Below, piece by piece: positions 24,257-31,529 of a stretch of 64,000 bases of DNA. A program made the translations under genes and the position numbers. The first letter of the stretch is position 1, and each line of letters begins with the position of its first letter. The notes below the pieces were generated by a model. That model was not told the DNA's origin. It saw only the letters and a program-made list of their open reading frames with translations, and made no database searches. This DNA is from Jejuia sp049889775. GTDB taxonomy: Bacteria > Bacteroidota > Bacteroidia > Flavobacteriales > Flavobacteriaceae. The stretch is from the NCBI GenBank assembly GCA_049889775.1, contig JBMHCT010000032.1, positions 1 through 64,000 of the forward strand, written 5' to 3'.

Positions 24257-27200
24257 TTACTTCTTAATCACCTTTACATTCATCTCCTCAACTTTTTTAT
24301 CTGAAAGGGGTGAAGGTGAGCCAAATAATAAGTCTTCACTAGTGCCTGTTTTTGGAAAAGCCATCACTTCACGAATAGAGGCTTTTTTCTCTAAAATCAT
24401 CATCAAACGGTCAACACCCCAAGCGATACCTCCATGCGGTGGTGCACCATAATGAAACGCTTGATACATCGTACCTACACTTTTCATCATTTCGTCTTTA
24501 TCATAACCCATGTTACGATAGGTAGCTTCTAAAATTTCTGGTTTGTGTGCACGCACAGAACCACCACCAATTTCGTAACCGTTAAGAATCAAATCGTATT
24601 GTTGCGCAATAATGCTACCAATTTCTTCTTCTTTGCCATTAATGTGCTTTTCAATATCATAAACAGCAGGCATTGAGAATGGGTTATGTGTAAAGGTCCA
24701 ATTACCTTCATCTGTCTTTTCAAACATTGGGAAATCTACTACCCAAGCTGGACGTAATTCTTTTGGATTAATCAACTTCAATATACTACCTAATTCCTGA
24801 CGCACAGCATCCAAGGCTTTATTGGCAGTATCATAATCCGCCGCAGAAAAGAATACAATATCCCCAACTTTTGCTTTCGTAGTTTTAATAATATTTTCTG
24901 CAATGGTCTCTCCTAAAAACTTAATGATGGGCGATTGTAAATCATTCTCATTTACGATGATATAGGCAAGTCCACCCAAACCATGATCTTGGGCAATAGC
25001 AGTAAGCTTTTCAATCTGTCCTTTAGATAAACGCTTGTTGCCTTGTTCTTCAGCAGAAACTTTTATACATTTTACAATACCACCTTCATCAATGGGTTTG
25101 CTAAATACTTGGAAGGACGTTTCTTTTACAATCTGCGTAATTTCCTGAAGCTTTAGGCCGAAACGTAAATCTGGTCTGTCGCAGCCATACCAATCCATAG
25201 CTTCTTTATAGGTCAGGATTTCAAACGGATGTAATATCCATTTCTTGCCATAGATTTTTCTAACAATTTGATTGAACATTTTAGTGTTCAAATCAATAAT
25301 ATCTTGCATACTTGCGTATGCCATTTCAATATCTAATTGTGTGAATTCTGGCTGTCTATCACCACGAGAATCTTCATCCCTAAAACAACGCGCTATTTGG
25401 AAATACTTCTCATAACCACTCACCATCAAAATCTGCTTAAACTGTTGAGGCGCTTGTGGTAATGTGTAAAAAGAACCGGCTTTTTTACGTGTAGGTACGA
25501 TAAATTCTCTTGCCCCTTCATCTGTTCCGGCAGTTAAAATAGGTGTTTCTACTTCTAGGAATTCCTGCTCGTCCAGAATATCACGCATTAGCTTGATTAC
25601 CTTATGGCGATTTACAATAGCTCTTCTTACAGAATCGTTTCTATGATCTAAATATTTATATTGAAAACGTACGGTTTCGTTGGATTTATGAGCGCGCTTA
25701 ATTTCAAAAGGTAGGGTTTTAGCGAGGTTTAGAATATCTAATTCCGACGTTTCCAATTCAATCGTACCTGTTCTAATAGATGGGTTATAATCTTCTGGGT
25801 CGCGTCGAACCACTTGACCAGTCACCGTAATGACAGATTCAGGCTTTAACTTCACCAAATCATCTAAATTCGGAAAAGATTCCCTACTTAAACGCACCTG
25901 AAAAATCTCATGACTAGAATCACGCAAATCAATAAACATCAATTCTCCATGGTCGCGAACACTGGATACCCAACCTGCTAATGTGACGTTTTCAGATATT
26001 GAAGTTTCACTTAATTCAGAAGCCTTGTGAGTCCTATATTGCTCTTTTACAACAATTGGAATCTCAGGAAGTTCTTCTTCAGTATTGTTTGTTTGTTTTT
26101 GGTTATTTGTTGTTTGTTTTGCTTCAGAAGATAAATTGGTCTTCTGGTTATCGTCACTTCCTGCAAAAGTTGCTAAAATTCGTTCACGAATCACCTTTCC
26201 AGAAGCGCCTTTCCCAATAATGCCAATAACTTTTCCAACTAGAATACCCGCTTTTCCTTGGTTTCCGCCTTTAATGTCATTGAATATGGCTTCGTTTTCT
26301 GAAATTACTTTGGCAATAGCATCATCAACCTGAGACTCAGAAATTGTGTTGTCCTCAAAATATTGGTTGTAATCGAAATTACGATCCTTTAAATAGGAAG
26401 TAATTGCATTCTGCACCAAAACGGAAGTCACTTTTTCTTCCTTAAACATCTGGAAAATTTCAATAAGATGTTCAATTCGGTGAATATCACCATAGTTATC
26501 TGCTCCAATATTATTCACCAAAGTTTTAGCTACAAATGACGGATCTTTAATCACATCATTAATCGCCATAAAAGTTTTGGAGCGTAGATTATCCGCTGTA
26601 AAAAACTTAGCATCTTGAGGCAATACGCCACCCTTTATCAGAATGGATTCCACCGCAAACGGTAATGCGCTTAAATCTACATCAATACTTTCTACAACGT
26701 CTTTTATGTTTACAAAAGGTAGGTCTGGTTCAGAAATAAAACGATAATCTGCTTCAAACTCCTTTTTACGCATGGTTTTGGTTTGCTTCAAATCCGCATC
26801 AAACAATACCGTAGTTTGGTCTGGTCTAAATTCCTTATGCTCTAAATAATAGTTAAGTTGCTTTTCAACTTCCTCCTTAAGAGCATCTACCATGAAACGG
26901 AATGAGTTGAGGTTTTTGATTTCGGTACGCGGATTTAAATCATAGGTATGCTTTTTGCGAAGCGATACAGAAACATCTGATTTAAACTCACCTTTTTCCA
27001 AGTTTGCTTCCGAAATTCCTAAATTCTGAACAATGCGCTGAATGTACTGCGCATAAATAGAAGCATCTTCAATATGCCTAATACATGGTTCGGTAACAAT
27101 TTCAATAAGTGGTACACCAGCTTTGTTAAAATCTACTAGAGACACATGCTTTTCATGCATCAATTTAGCGGCGTCTTCCTCGATATGTACCTGCGTTAAA

Positions 27201-27595
27201 CTCACAGTAAATTGAGAACCATCATTACGAAAACAAGATACTTGTCCGTCAGGAATTACAGGATTATGGAATTGCGTAATTTGTATGTTTTTTGGGTTGT
27301 CAGGGTATTCATAATGCTTCCTATCCCAAGAAATCACTTCATTTTCAAAAGTGGATTTTACTGCTTTTCCGAAGTAAATAGCCTTTTTAATCGCTTCTTT
27401 GTTTATGGCAGGTAGAACCCCCATTTGTCCTGTACAAACGGAGCAAATATTATGGTTAGGTGTTTCTATATCTCCAGCATTGGCACAAGAACAAAACAGC
27501 TTTGTTTTTGTGTTTAATCTTACATGCGTTTCCAGCCCGATAACTAACTCTATTTCGTGCGCTTTAAGTAGCTCGTTTAATTGCTCCAGTTCCAT
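24257..27595 (-). CDS. gatB/aspS: Fused GatB amidotransferase subunit and aspartyl-tRNA synthetase
   Basis: 1112 residues, one uninterrupted frame. Residues 1-478 are GatB: LVIGLETHVRLNTKTKLFCSC, a zinc site of Cys35/37/51/54, DFNKAGVPLIEIV, and a YqeY-like tail ending IRERILATFAG. A Gln/Asn-rich linker runs from about 479 to 515. Residues 516-1112 are a full-length bacterial AspRS (597 aa; E. coli has 590). It has an OB-fold anticodon domain (GWVSSVRDHG 541-550), class II motif 2 FRDEDSRGDRQPEFTQLDIE (738-757), a GAD insertion (about 825-945) and motif 3 GIAWGVDRLMMIL. GatB supports amidation of Asp-tRNA(Asn); AspRS supplies the Asp-tRNA. The start overlaps the gatA stop by one base (TAATG). 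An attenuator lies upstream of gatC. Confidence 0.95.
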   Translation of the reverse strand: MELEQLNELLKAHEIELVIGLETHVRLNTKTKLFCSCANAGDIETPNHNICSVCTGQMGVLPAINKEAIKKAIYFGKAVKSTFENEVISWDRKHYEYPDNPKNIQITQFHNPVIPDGQVSCFRNDGSQFTVSLTQVHIEEDAAKLMHEKHVSLVDFNKAGVPLIEIVTEPCIRHIEDASIYAQYIQRIVQNLGISEANLEKGEFKSDVSVSLRKKHTYDLNPRTEIKNLNSFRFMVDALKEEVEKQLNYYLEHKEFRPDQTTVLFDADLKQTKTMRKKEFEADYRFISEPDLPFVNIKDVVESIDVDLSALPFAVESILIKGGVLPQDAKFFTADNLRSKTFMAINDVIKDPSFVAKTLVNNIGADNYGDIHRIEHLIEIFQMFKEEKVTSVLVQNAITSYLKDRNFDYNQYFEDNTISESQVDDAIAKVISENEAIFNDIKGGNQGKAGILVGKVIGIIGKGASGKVIRERILATFAGSDDNQKTNLSSEAKQTTNNQKQTNNTEEELPEIPIVVKEQYRTHKASELSETSISENVTLAGWVSSVRDHGELMFIDLRDSSHEIFQVRLSRESFPNLDDLVKLKPESVITVTGQVVRRDPEDYNPSIRTGTIELETSELDILNLAKTLPFEIKRAHKSNETVRFQYKYLDHRNDSVRRAIVNRHKVIKLMRDILDEQEFLEVETPILTAGTDEGAREFIVPTRKKAGSFYTLPQAPQQFKQILMVSGYEKYFQIARCFRDEDSRGDRQPEFTQLDIEMAYASMQDIIDLNTKMFNQIVRKIYGKKWILHPFEILTYKEAMDWYGCDRPDLRFGLKLQEITQIVKETSFQVFSKPIDEGGIVKCIKVSAEEQGNKRLSKGQIEKLTAIAQDHGLGGLAYIIVNENDLQSPIIKFLGETIAENIIKTTKAKVGDIVFFSAADYDTANKALDAVRQELGSILKLINPKELRPAWVVDFPMFEKTDEGNWTFTHNPFSMPAVYDIEKHINGKEEEIGSIIAQQYDLILNGYEIGGGSVRAHKPEILEATYRNMGYDKDEMMKSVGTMYQAFHYGAPPHGGIAWGVDRLMMILEKKASIREVMAFPKTGTSEDLLFGSPSPLSDKKVEEMNVKVIKK

Positions 27596-28995
27596 TATAG
27601 CGTATCTTTTAAGAAGTTAGCAAAAGTTAAAACAAGGTCGTCGTTAGTTTTGGCAGCAGTAATTTGCATACCAGTCTCAGTGCCTTGTGGTATCGTTAAT
27701 GTTGGTAGTTGTCCAAGACTAAAACCAACGGTGTAAGCATCCGATAAATACATGGCTAAAGGATCTTTCAAACTATCTCCGATTTTAGGAGGGGTACTTG
27801 GGGTAACGGGAGAAATGATAATATCCACTTCTTTGAAATCACGCTCAAAATTCTCAGAAATTTGATCACGAAGGTTCAAACCTTTTAAATAGATTTCATC
27901 GGAAAACCCCTGAGACAATACCTGATTGCCACCCACAATTCTCCGTTTTGTTTCTTCTGAAAAGTTTTCAGAACGTGTCACTGCATAGGTTTCTTTTAAA
28001 TTATCAGCTTCAATGCGGTTGCCGTAATTTGTACCGTCCAAACGCGATAGGTTAGAAGCAGTTTCGGCCATCGCCAACGTATAATACGTAGATACAAGCG
28101 TATTCGATTCAAAAAAGTCTAATGCCTTTACAGCGATACCTTTTGTTTTTATTTTATCAAGTACCGCTAAAAAATCAGATTTTACAGAAGTATCAATAGC
28201 CTCACTGTCTATAAAGTTTTTAAAGTAGCCAACCGTTTTAACACCTTCTATATTTGAAATGCTTTCTTCTGAAATCTCATCAGAGGCATACGTAGTTTGA
28301 TCCTTCCCATCCATCCCGCTAATCACGTTCAAAACAATACGAACATCTTCAATAGATTTGGCAATAGGGCCAACACAATCTGTAGAAGACGCGTATGCCA
28401 TTAATCCGTATCGCGAAACACGTCCGTAAGTAGGTTTTAAACCATACACACCATTGTATCCAGCAGGTTGACGGATAGAACCACCTGTATCTCCACCTAT
28501 AGAAAATACCGTGTAATCCTTGGCAACATTCACAGCAGAACCTCCGCTGGAACCACCACCGACTAATTCAGGGTTTATGGCATTTTTCACTGCACCAAAA
28601 ATGGTGTTTTCACTGGAAGATCCATGGCCAAAACTGTCGCAATTTTCTTTTACTAAAGAAATGGCGCCTGCGTCCAATAATTTTTGAATTGCAGTAGCAG
28701 TATAAGCAGATTTGTAGTTCTTCAATAAATCAGAACTTGCCGTTGTGTATGTGCCTTGTAACATATACACATCCTTTATCCCAAAAGGAATACCTTCTAA
28801 TAAACCAATATCCTCACCATTGGCAATTTTAGCATCAACCTTGGCAGCCAAATCTAAAGCCAATTCATCCAATAAGGCGTTCACCGTATTATGAGTATTA
28901 GGTCTTAGAGCCTCTAATTTTTTCGTAACCAATTCGGTACAGGTAATTTGTTTACCTACCAACTGCTCATGAATATGTCGTATTTGCGAATCCAT
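27595..28995 (-). CDS. gatA: Asp-tRNA(Asn)/Glu-tRNA(Gln) amidotransferase subunit A
   Basis: 466 residues, an amidase-signature enzyme. The Lys of the catalytic Ser-cisSer-Lys triad is in PFGIKDVYM, the cis-Ser in GGGSSGGSAVNVA and the nucleophile Ser in GGDTGGSIRQPAG. It hydrolyses Gln to ammonia, which is channelled to GatB for amidating mischarged tRNA. It is the second gene of gatC-gatA-gatB/aspS, 2 bp after gatC and overlapping gatB by one base, so the three are translationally coupled. Confidence 0.97.
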   Translation of the reverse strand: MDSQIRHIHEQLVGKQITCTELVTKKLEALRPNTHNTVNALLDELALDLAAKVDAKIANGEDIGLLEGIPFGIKDVYMLQGTYTTASSDLLKNYKSAYTATAIQKLLDAGAISLVKENCDSFGHGSSSENTIFGAVKNAINPELVGGGSSGGSAVNVAKDYTVFSIGGDTGGSIRQPAGYNGVYGLKPTYGRVSRYGLMAYASSTDCVGPIAKSIEDVRIVLNVISGMDGKDQTTYASDEISEESISNIEGVKTVGYFKNFIDSEAIDTSVKSDFLAVLDKIKTKGIAVKALDFFESNTLVSTYYTLAMAETASNLSRLDGTNYGNRIEADNLKETYAVTRSENFSEETKRRIVGGNQVLSQGFSDEIYLKGLNLRDQISENFERDFKEVDIIISPVTPSTPPKIGDSLKDPLAMYLSDAYTVGFSLGQLPTLTIPQGTETGMQITAAKTNDDLVLTFANFLKDTL

Positions 28996-28997
28996 AC

Positions 28998-29267
28998 TTA
29001 CTCTTCAATCACTTTAGAAACTACCAAATAACCATTTTTCTCTTTTGGAAAGTTTTCAATGATAATTTGCTTTTCAGTTTTAGAACTATCCACAACTACA
29101 TCGTCCCTTAAACTATCCAAACGCACCGCATTATTATGATCATCATTAAAAGCACTAGTATTTGATGCATTGGCATTTTTAATCACCTCAAATAACTTAT
29201 TTACAGTCTCAGATGGCTGCGCCCCTTTAATACTGGACAAAACGTCCACCGTCATAATTTTACTCAT
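28998..29267 (-). CDS. gatC: Divergent GatC-like subunit
   Basis: 89 residues. The C-terminal half (AVRLDSLRDDVVVDSSKTEKQII and NFPKEKNGYLVVSKVIEE) matches the end of GatC (NVLRxDxV ... P ... GYFxVPKVIE). The N-terminal half lacks the usual 'LARLxLxxEE...LxxILxxVxxL' helix and instead reads VDVLSSIKGAQPSETVNKLFEVIKN. GatC stabilises GatA and its contact with GatB. Position and C-terminal motif support the call, but the N-terminus is unusual. It is the first structural gene after the attenuator, whose U-tract ends 17 bp before the start. Confidence 0.75.
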   Translation of the reverse strand: MSKIMTVDVLSSIKGAQPSETVNKLFEVIKNANASNTSAFNDDHNNAVRLDSLRDDVVVDSSKTEKQIIIENFPKEKNGYLVVSKVIEE

Positions 29268-29284
29268 AGTCGTAATTTAGTATT

Positions 29285-29315
29285 AAAAAAGCCTTCCGGT
29301 ATTGGAAGGCTCTTC
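29285..29315 (-). terminator. Attenuator terminator (3:4 hairpin) before gatC
   Basis: On the minus strand an 8-bp perfect stem, AGCCTTCC/GGAAGGCT (29304-29311 with 29290-29297), and a 6-nt loop are followed by a run of six U (29285-29290). No gene precedes it on this strand except the Asn-rich leader peptide, so it acts inside the gatC leader. It can be outcompeted by pairing of 29303-29309 with 29334-29340. Confidence 0.88.
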
Positions 29316-29343
29316 AATATGTTCTAACAATAACCTTCCAGTC

Positions 29344-29391
29344 CTATCGCGTAGGATTATTGAAATTATTATTGTTATTGTTGTTTTTCAT
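29344..29391 (-). CDS. Asn-rich leader peptide MKNNNNNNNFNNPTR
   Basis: Fifteen codons, ATG (29389-29391) to TAG (29344-29346), with nine Asn codons: codons 3-9 and 11-12, both AAC and AAT used. It starts 13 bp after a consensus -7 box and is followed by an antiterminator/terminator pair and then gatC. The peptide itself probably has no function. Its translation rate reports the supply of Asn-tRNA(Asn). Confidence 0.85.
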   Translation of the reverse strand: MKNNNNNNNFNNPTR

Positions 29392-29404
29392 GATTTTTAC
29401 GCGT

Positions 29405-29412
29405 CAAATATA
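29405..29412 (-). promoter_or_regulatory. -7 promoter box of the gatC operon
   Basis: Minus-strand TATATTTG is a perfect TAnnTTTG, 13 nt before the leader ATG. No clear -33 TTG is seen 19-21 bp upstream. The short distance implies a leader peptide translated almost from the 5' end. Confidence 0.6.
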
Positions 29413-29602
29413 GACAGAATATACATAGTATGCCTAATTTTTTTCGTCACCCATTGCACAATTGCCAAATTGATAAAAAAATTGATTTTAATTTTAGAGT
29501 TTTTAGGGTAAATCAGGTAATTATTTGTGCGGTCTACAAAATATCTTATGCTAAACTGTTAGTGCATTGAAAGTATAAACAAAAATATTTATTCATTTTT
29601 TA
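29413..29602. other. Gene-free stretch between the gatC promoter and the dispersed repeat
   Basis: AT-rich, with no convincing gene or RNA. A short plus-strand open frame that crosses it (about 29302-29511) is incidental, since it overlaps the attenuator on the other strand. Confidence 0.5.
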
Positions 29603-29691
29603 GGGCGTTACCCACAAGGGGTCAGGCTTTCGGCAGTCGCTCCCTCCTGCGTCAGGGAGCTTCAACAAATGCCTCAATCCTTAACGCGGAC
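29603..29691 (+). repeat. Dispersed intergenic repeat, copy 3 (short form)
   Basis: It starts GGGCGTTACCCACAAGGGG and ends CAATCCTTAACGCGGAC. The middle is replaced by a 7-bp hairpin (GCTCCCT, AGGGAGC). The GCGTTA/TAACGC ends are kept. It is about half the length of copies 1 and 2 and lies between the porin 3' end and the gatC operon promoter. Confidence 0.8.
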
Positions 29692-29742
29692 ATATCTGCA
29701 AACGCTTGGTATAACTTTCAGGTAAAAACTTATAAAGAAAAA

Positions 29743-31011
29743 TTATTTCAATGAAATTTGATACTGCATCACAGCCATTCCTTTATAATCTTTTTGTTGA
29801 AGGTTGTTGGCGTCAAAAATAGGTCGGTGTTGGTAGCCTATACTTAGTTTATTTCCATGAGAGCCATCAACAAAAAAGTTAACAGTAAAATCATAAACCG
29901 TCATTTCATCCGCAAGTCTGTCCCAATCGGAATGTTGAATTGCAATATTGGGTTGAATTACCACTTTCTGACTTAAAAATTCAGTCGATTTAAAAGCATA
30001 TCCAAATTGTCCATACAACGTAGTTCCAGTACCAATCATGGGGAAAGCCACCCCAGCACCATTAAAGTCAGTACCGCCACCAGAAGTAGGGTTGTTAGCA
30101 CCAACGTTGCGTATGTAATCTTTACCAAAATCATAATCGTAATAACCTAGATAGGCAGTAATTGCATTGCCATTTGCAAATGGCAAATTTAAAAACGAAT
30201 CTGCTGCAAAATGGGTCATATCATAAAATGTAGTAGACGATAGCATGGCATCACCATCGCTCATGGCATCAGGTTGGTATTGAAAACCCGCACCTAAATT
30301 GAATACCTTTTTACTTTGCATGTAGGTGCCAACTTGATATGCAGATTTGTTGGATTCATGCTCAAAAAACTGATATTTCACATATGCAGAAGTTTTAACT
30401 CTAGGCTTGTTGTTGGCAAAATTCACTTCACCATCAGGTATTGTAGTTACAAAAAATGGTCTGTTAAAAGCCATGCGATAGTCAAATTTTCCAACTTGTC
30501 CTTTTATCCATGCCCCAAACAATCGACCGATATCATCATTTTTTTCAACCGAATTTAAAGTGAATAAAGGAGAATCTAAGCCCATTAAGGTTTTGTTAGA
30601 ACGTATATTCCAGCGGCTTAACCCTTGCCATCCCGATTTTCCTAGTCCGACTTCCAAATATTTACCAAAAGTATATTCTGCATAAAGATCCAGAATTTCG
30701 AGCGGTAAATCTTTTCTTTTAAAATTGAAATTATTACCTCCAAAAATGGCATATAAAAAAACTTTAGGCGTCACCTGACAATTTACAGGTATACGCAATC
30801 GGCGTATCGAAATATCAAAAAATTCTGCGGTAGGTTCTTCTTGAATTAAAGAACCTTCGTTTAATTCAGAATAGCGCATCCATATTTGCGACGTGATATT
30901 CCATTTTATTTCTGGTGTGGTTTTCTCCTCGTTTTGACTGTTAATGAAAATTGGAAATGTTAGAGCTATGATCTGTAACCATAAAGTAAACGCTCTTTTG
31001 TTAAGTATCAT
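29743..31011 (-). CDS. Outer-membrane porin (phosphate-selective porin O/P-like)
   Basis: 422 residues with a signal peptide (about 1-25, LTFPIFINSQ) and a beta-barrel built from alternating amphipathic strands. RRLRIPVNCQVTPKVFLYAIFGGNNF, LYAEYTFGKYLEVGLGKSGWQGLSRW and a C-terminal strand ending MQYQISLK fit the OprO/P porin family. Substrate selectivity cannot be read. It is monocistronic on the minus strand. Confidence 0.78.
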   Translation of the reverse strand: MILNKRAFTLWLQIIALTFPIFINSQNEEKTTPEIKWNITSQIWMRYSELNEGSLIQEEPTAEFFDISIRRLRIPVNCQVTPKVFLYAIFGGNNFNFKRKDLPLEILDLYAEYTFGKYLEVGLGKSGWQGLSRWNIRSNKTLMGLDSPLFTLNSVEKNDDIGRLFGAWIKGQVGKFDYRMAFNRPFFVTTIPDGEVNFANNKPRVKTSAYVKYQFFEHESNKSAYQVGTYMQSKKVFNLGAGFQYQPDAMSDGDAMLSSTTFYDMTHFAADSFLNLPFANGNAITAYLGYYDYDFGKDYIRNVGANNPTSGGGTDFNGAGVAFPMIGTGTTLYGQFGYAFKSTEFLSQKVVIQPNIAIQHSDWDRLADEMTVYDFTVNFFVDGSHGNKLSIGYQHRPIFDANNLQQKDYKGMAVMQYQISLK

Positions 31012-31359
31012 GTTTATTTACCTATAAAGTTCCAGACAAAATTATGTTGAACTAGCGGCCTAAAAGGTGACATGCATCATGTTTCAGAATTAATTTTTTG
31101 CTTCAAAACAAAACATGAAAAAGAACGTTAATCTAGATGCAAAACTTCAAATTTATATTCATAGTTGAAAGGATTAAAAGTTAAATATTTGATTCCTAAG
31201 AGTTTTTTACTAAATCTTAATTCTTTGAAAGGGAAAAAATAAGGAAAATCAATTTTAAGGTGGTTTTTAGGCGATTTAAGGCACTTTTGTATAGTTAACA
31301 ATTGTTGATAATTATTGTATAAACTCGGTCAAAAGCAATCTAAAGGGCTTAAAATTTCG

Positions 31360-31367
31360 TATATTTG
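31360..31367 (+). promoter_or_regulatory. -7 promoter box for gyrB
   Basis: TATATTTG lies 162 bp before the gyrB ATG and 12 bp before a short ORF, the same promoter-to-ORF spacing as in the gatC leader. The stretch 31012-31359 upstream is AT-rich and holds no gene that I can see. Confidence 0.55.
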
Positions 31368-31378
31368 TTATAATAGAG

Positions 31379-31403
31379 AATGATGCAAAAGCGTCATTTT
31401 TTT
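31379..31403 (+). promoter_or_regulatory. Leader hairpin with T-run upstream of gyrB
   Basis: An 8-bp stem (AATGATGC 31379-31386 with GCGTCATT 31391-31398, one G-T), loop AAAA and seven T look like an intrinsic terminator, only 12 bp after the -7 box. No plus-strand gene lies upstream, so it is either a gyrB leader attenuator or the end of a tiny RNA. A 13-codon ORF (31380-31421, MMQKRHFFMLMRF) overlaps it. Confidence 0.55.
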
Positions 31404-31418
31404 ATGTTAATGAGATTC

Positions 31419-31482
31419 TAAATTTTTAAGATGAAATCGTTAAAAATTTAGTCAATCGAATTAATTCCGCAAAATGCGGAAT
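31419..31482 (+). promoter_or_regulatory. Two further inverted repeats in the gyrB leader
   Basis: TAAATTTTTAA/TTAAAAATTTA (31419-31429, 31440-31450, perfect 11 bp) is followed by ATTCCGC/GCGGAAT (31464-31470, 31476-31482, perfect 7 bp). Together with the T-run hairpin, the leader appears strongly structured. Confidence 0.55.
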
Positions 31483-31529
31483 CTTAGAAAAACAAACCCA
31501 AACTAATTAGTTAAAATTAATAAAAAAGT

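Larger units (their letters stand above)
29285..29391 (-). promoter_or_regulatory. Ribosome-mediated transcription attenuator of the gatCAB/aspS operon
   Basis: Mutually exclusive pairings are visible on the minus strand. 1:2 is AACAATAAC in the Asn codons (29374-29382) with GTTATTGTT (29326-29334), 9 bp. 2:3, the antiterminator, is TGGAAGG (29334-29340) with CCTTCCA (29303-29309), 7 bp, extendable by a G-U and a U-A pair. 3:4 is the terminator. Segment 2 begins three bases after the leader stop codon, so a ribosome finishing the leader masks it and lets the terminator form. A ribosome stalled on Asn codons would leave it free. This is the layout of the classical trp/his attenuators, here for charged tRNA(Asn). 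Confidence 0.85.

Noticed and set aside
29302..29511. Plus-strand 69-residue open frame upstream of gatC
   Set aside because: It lies over the minus-strand leader peptide and terminator, has no family pattern, and its repeats of Ile/Val mirror the Asn codons on the other strand.
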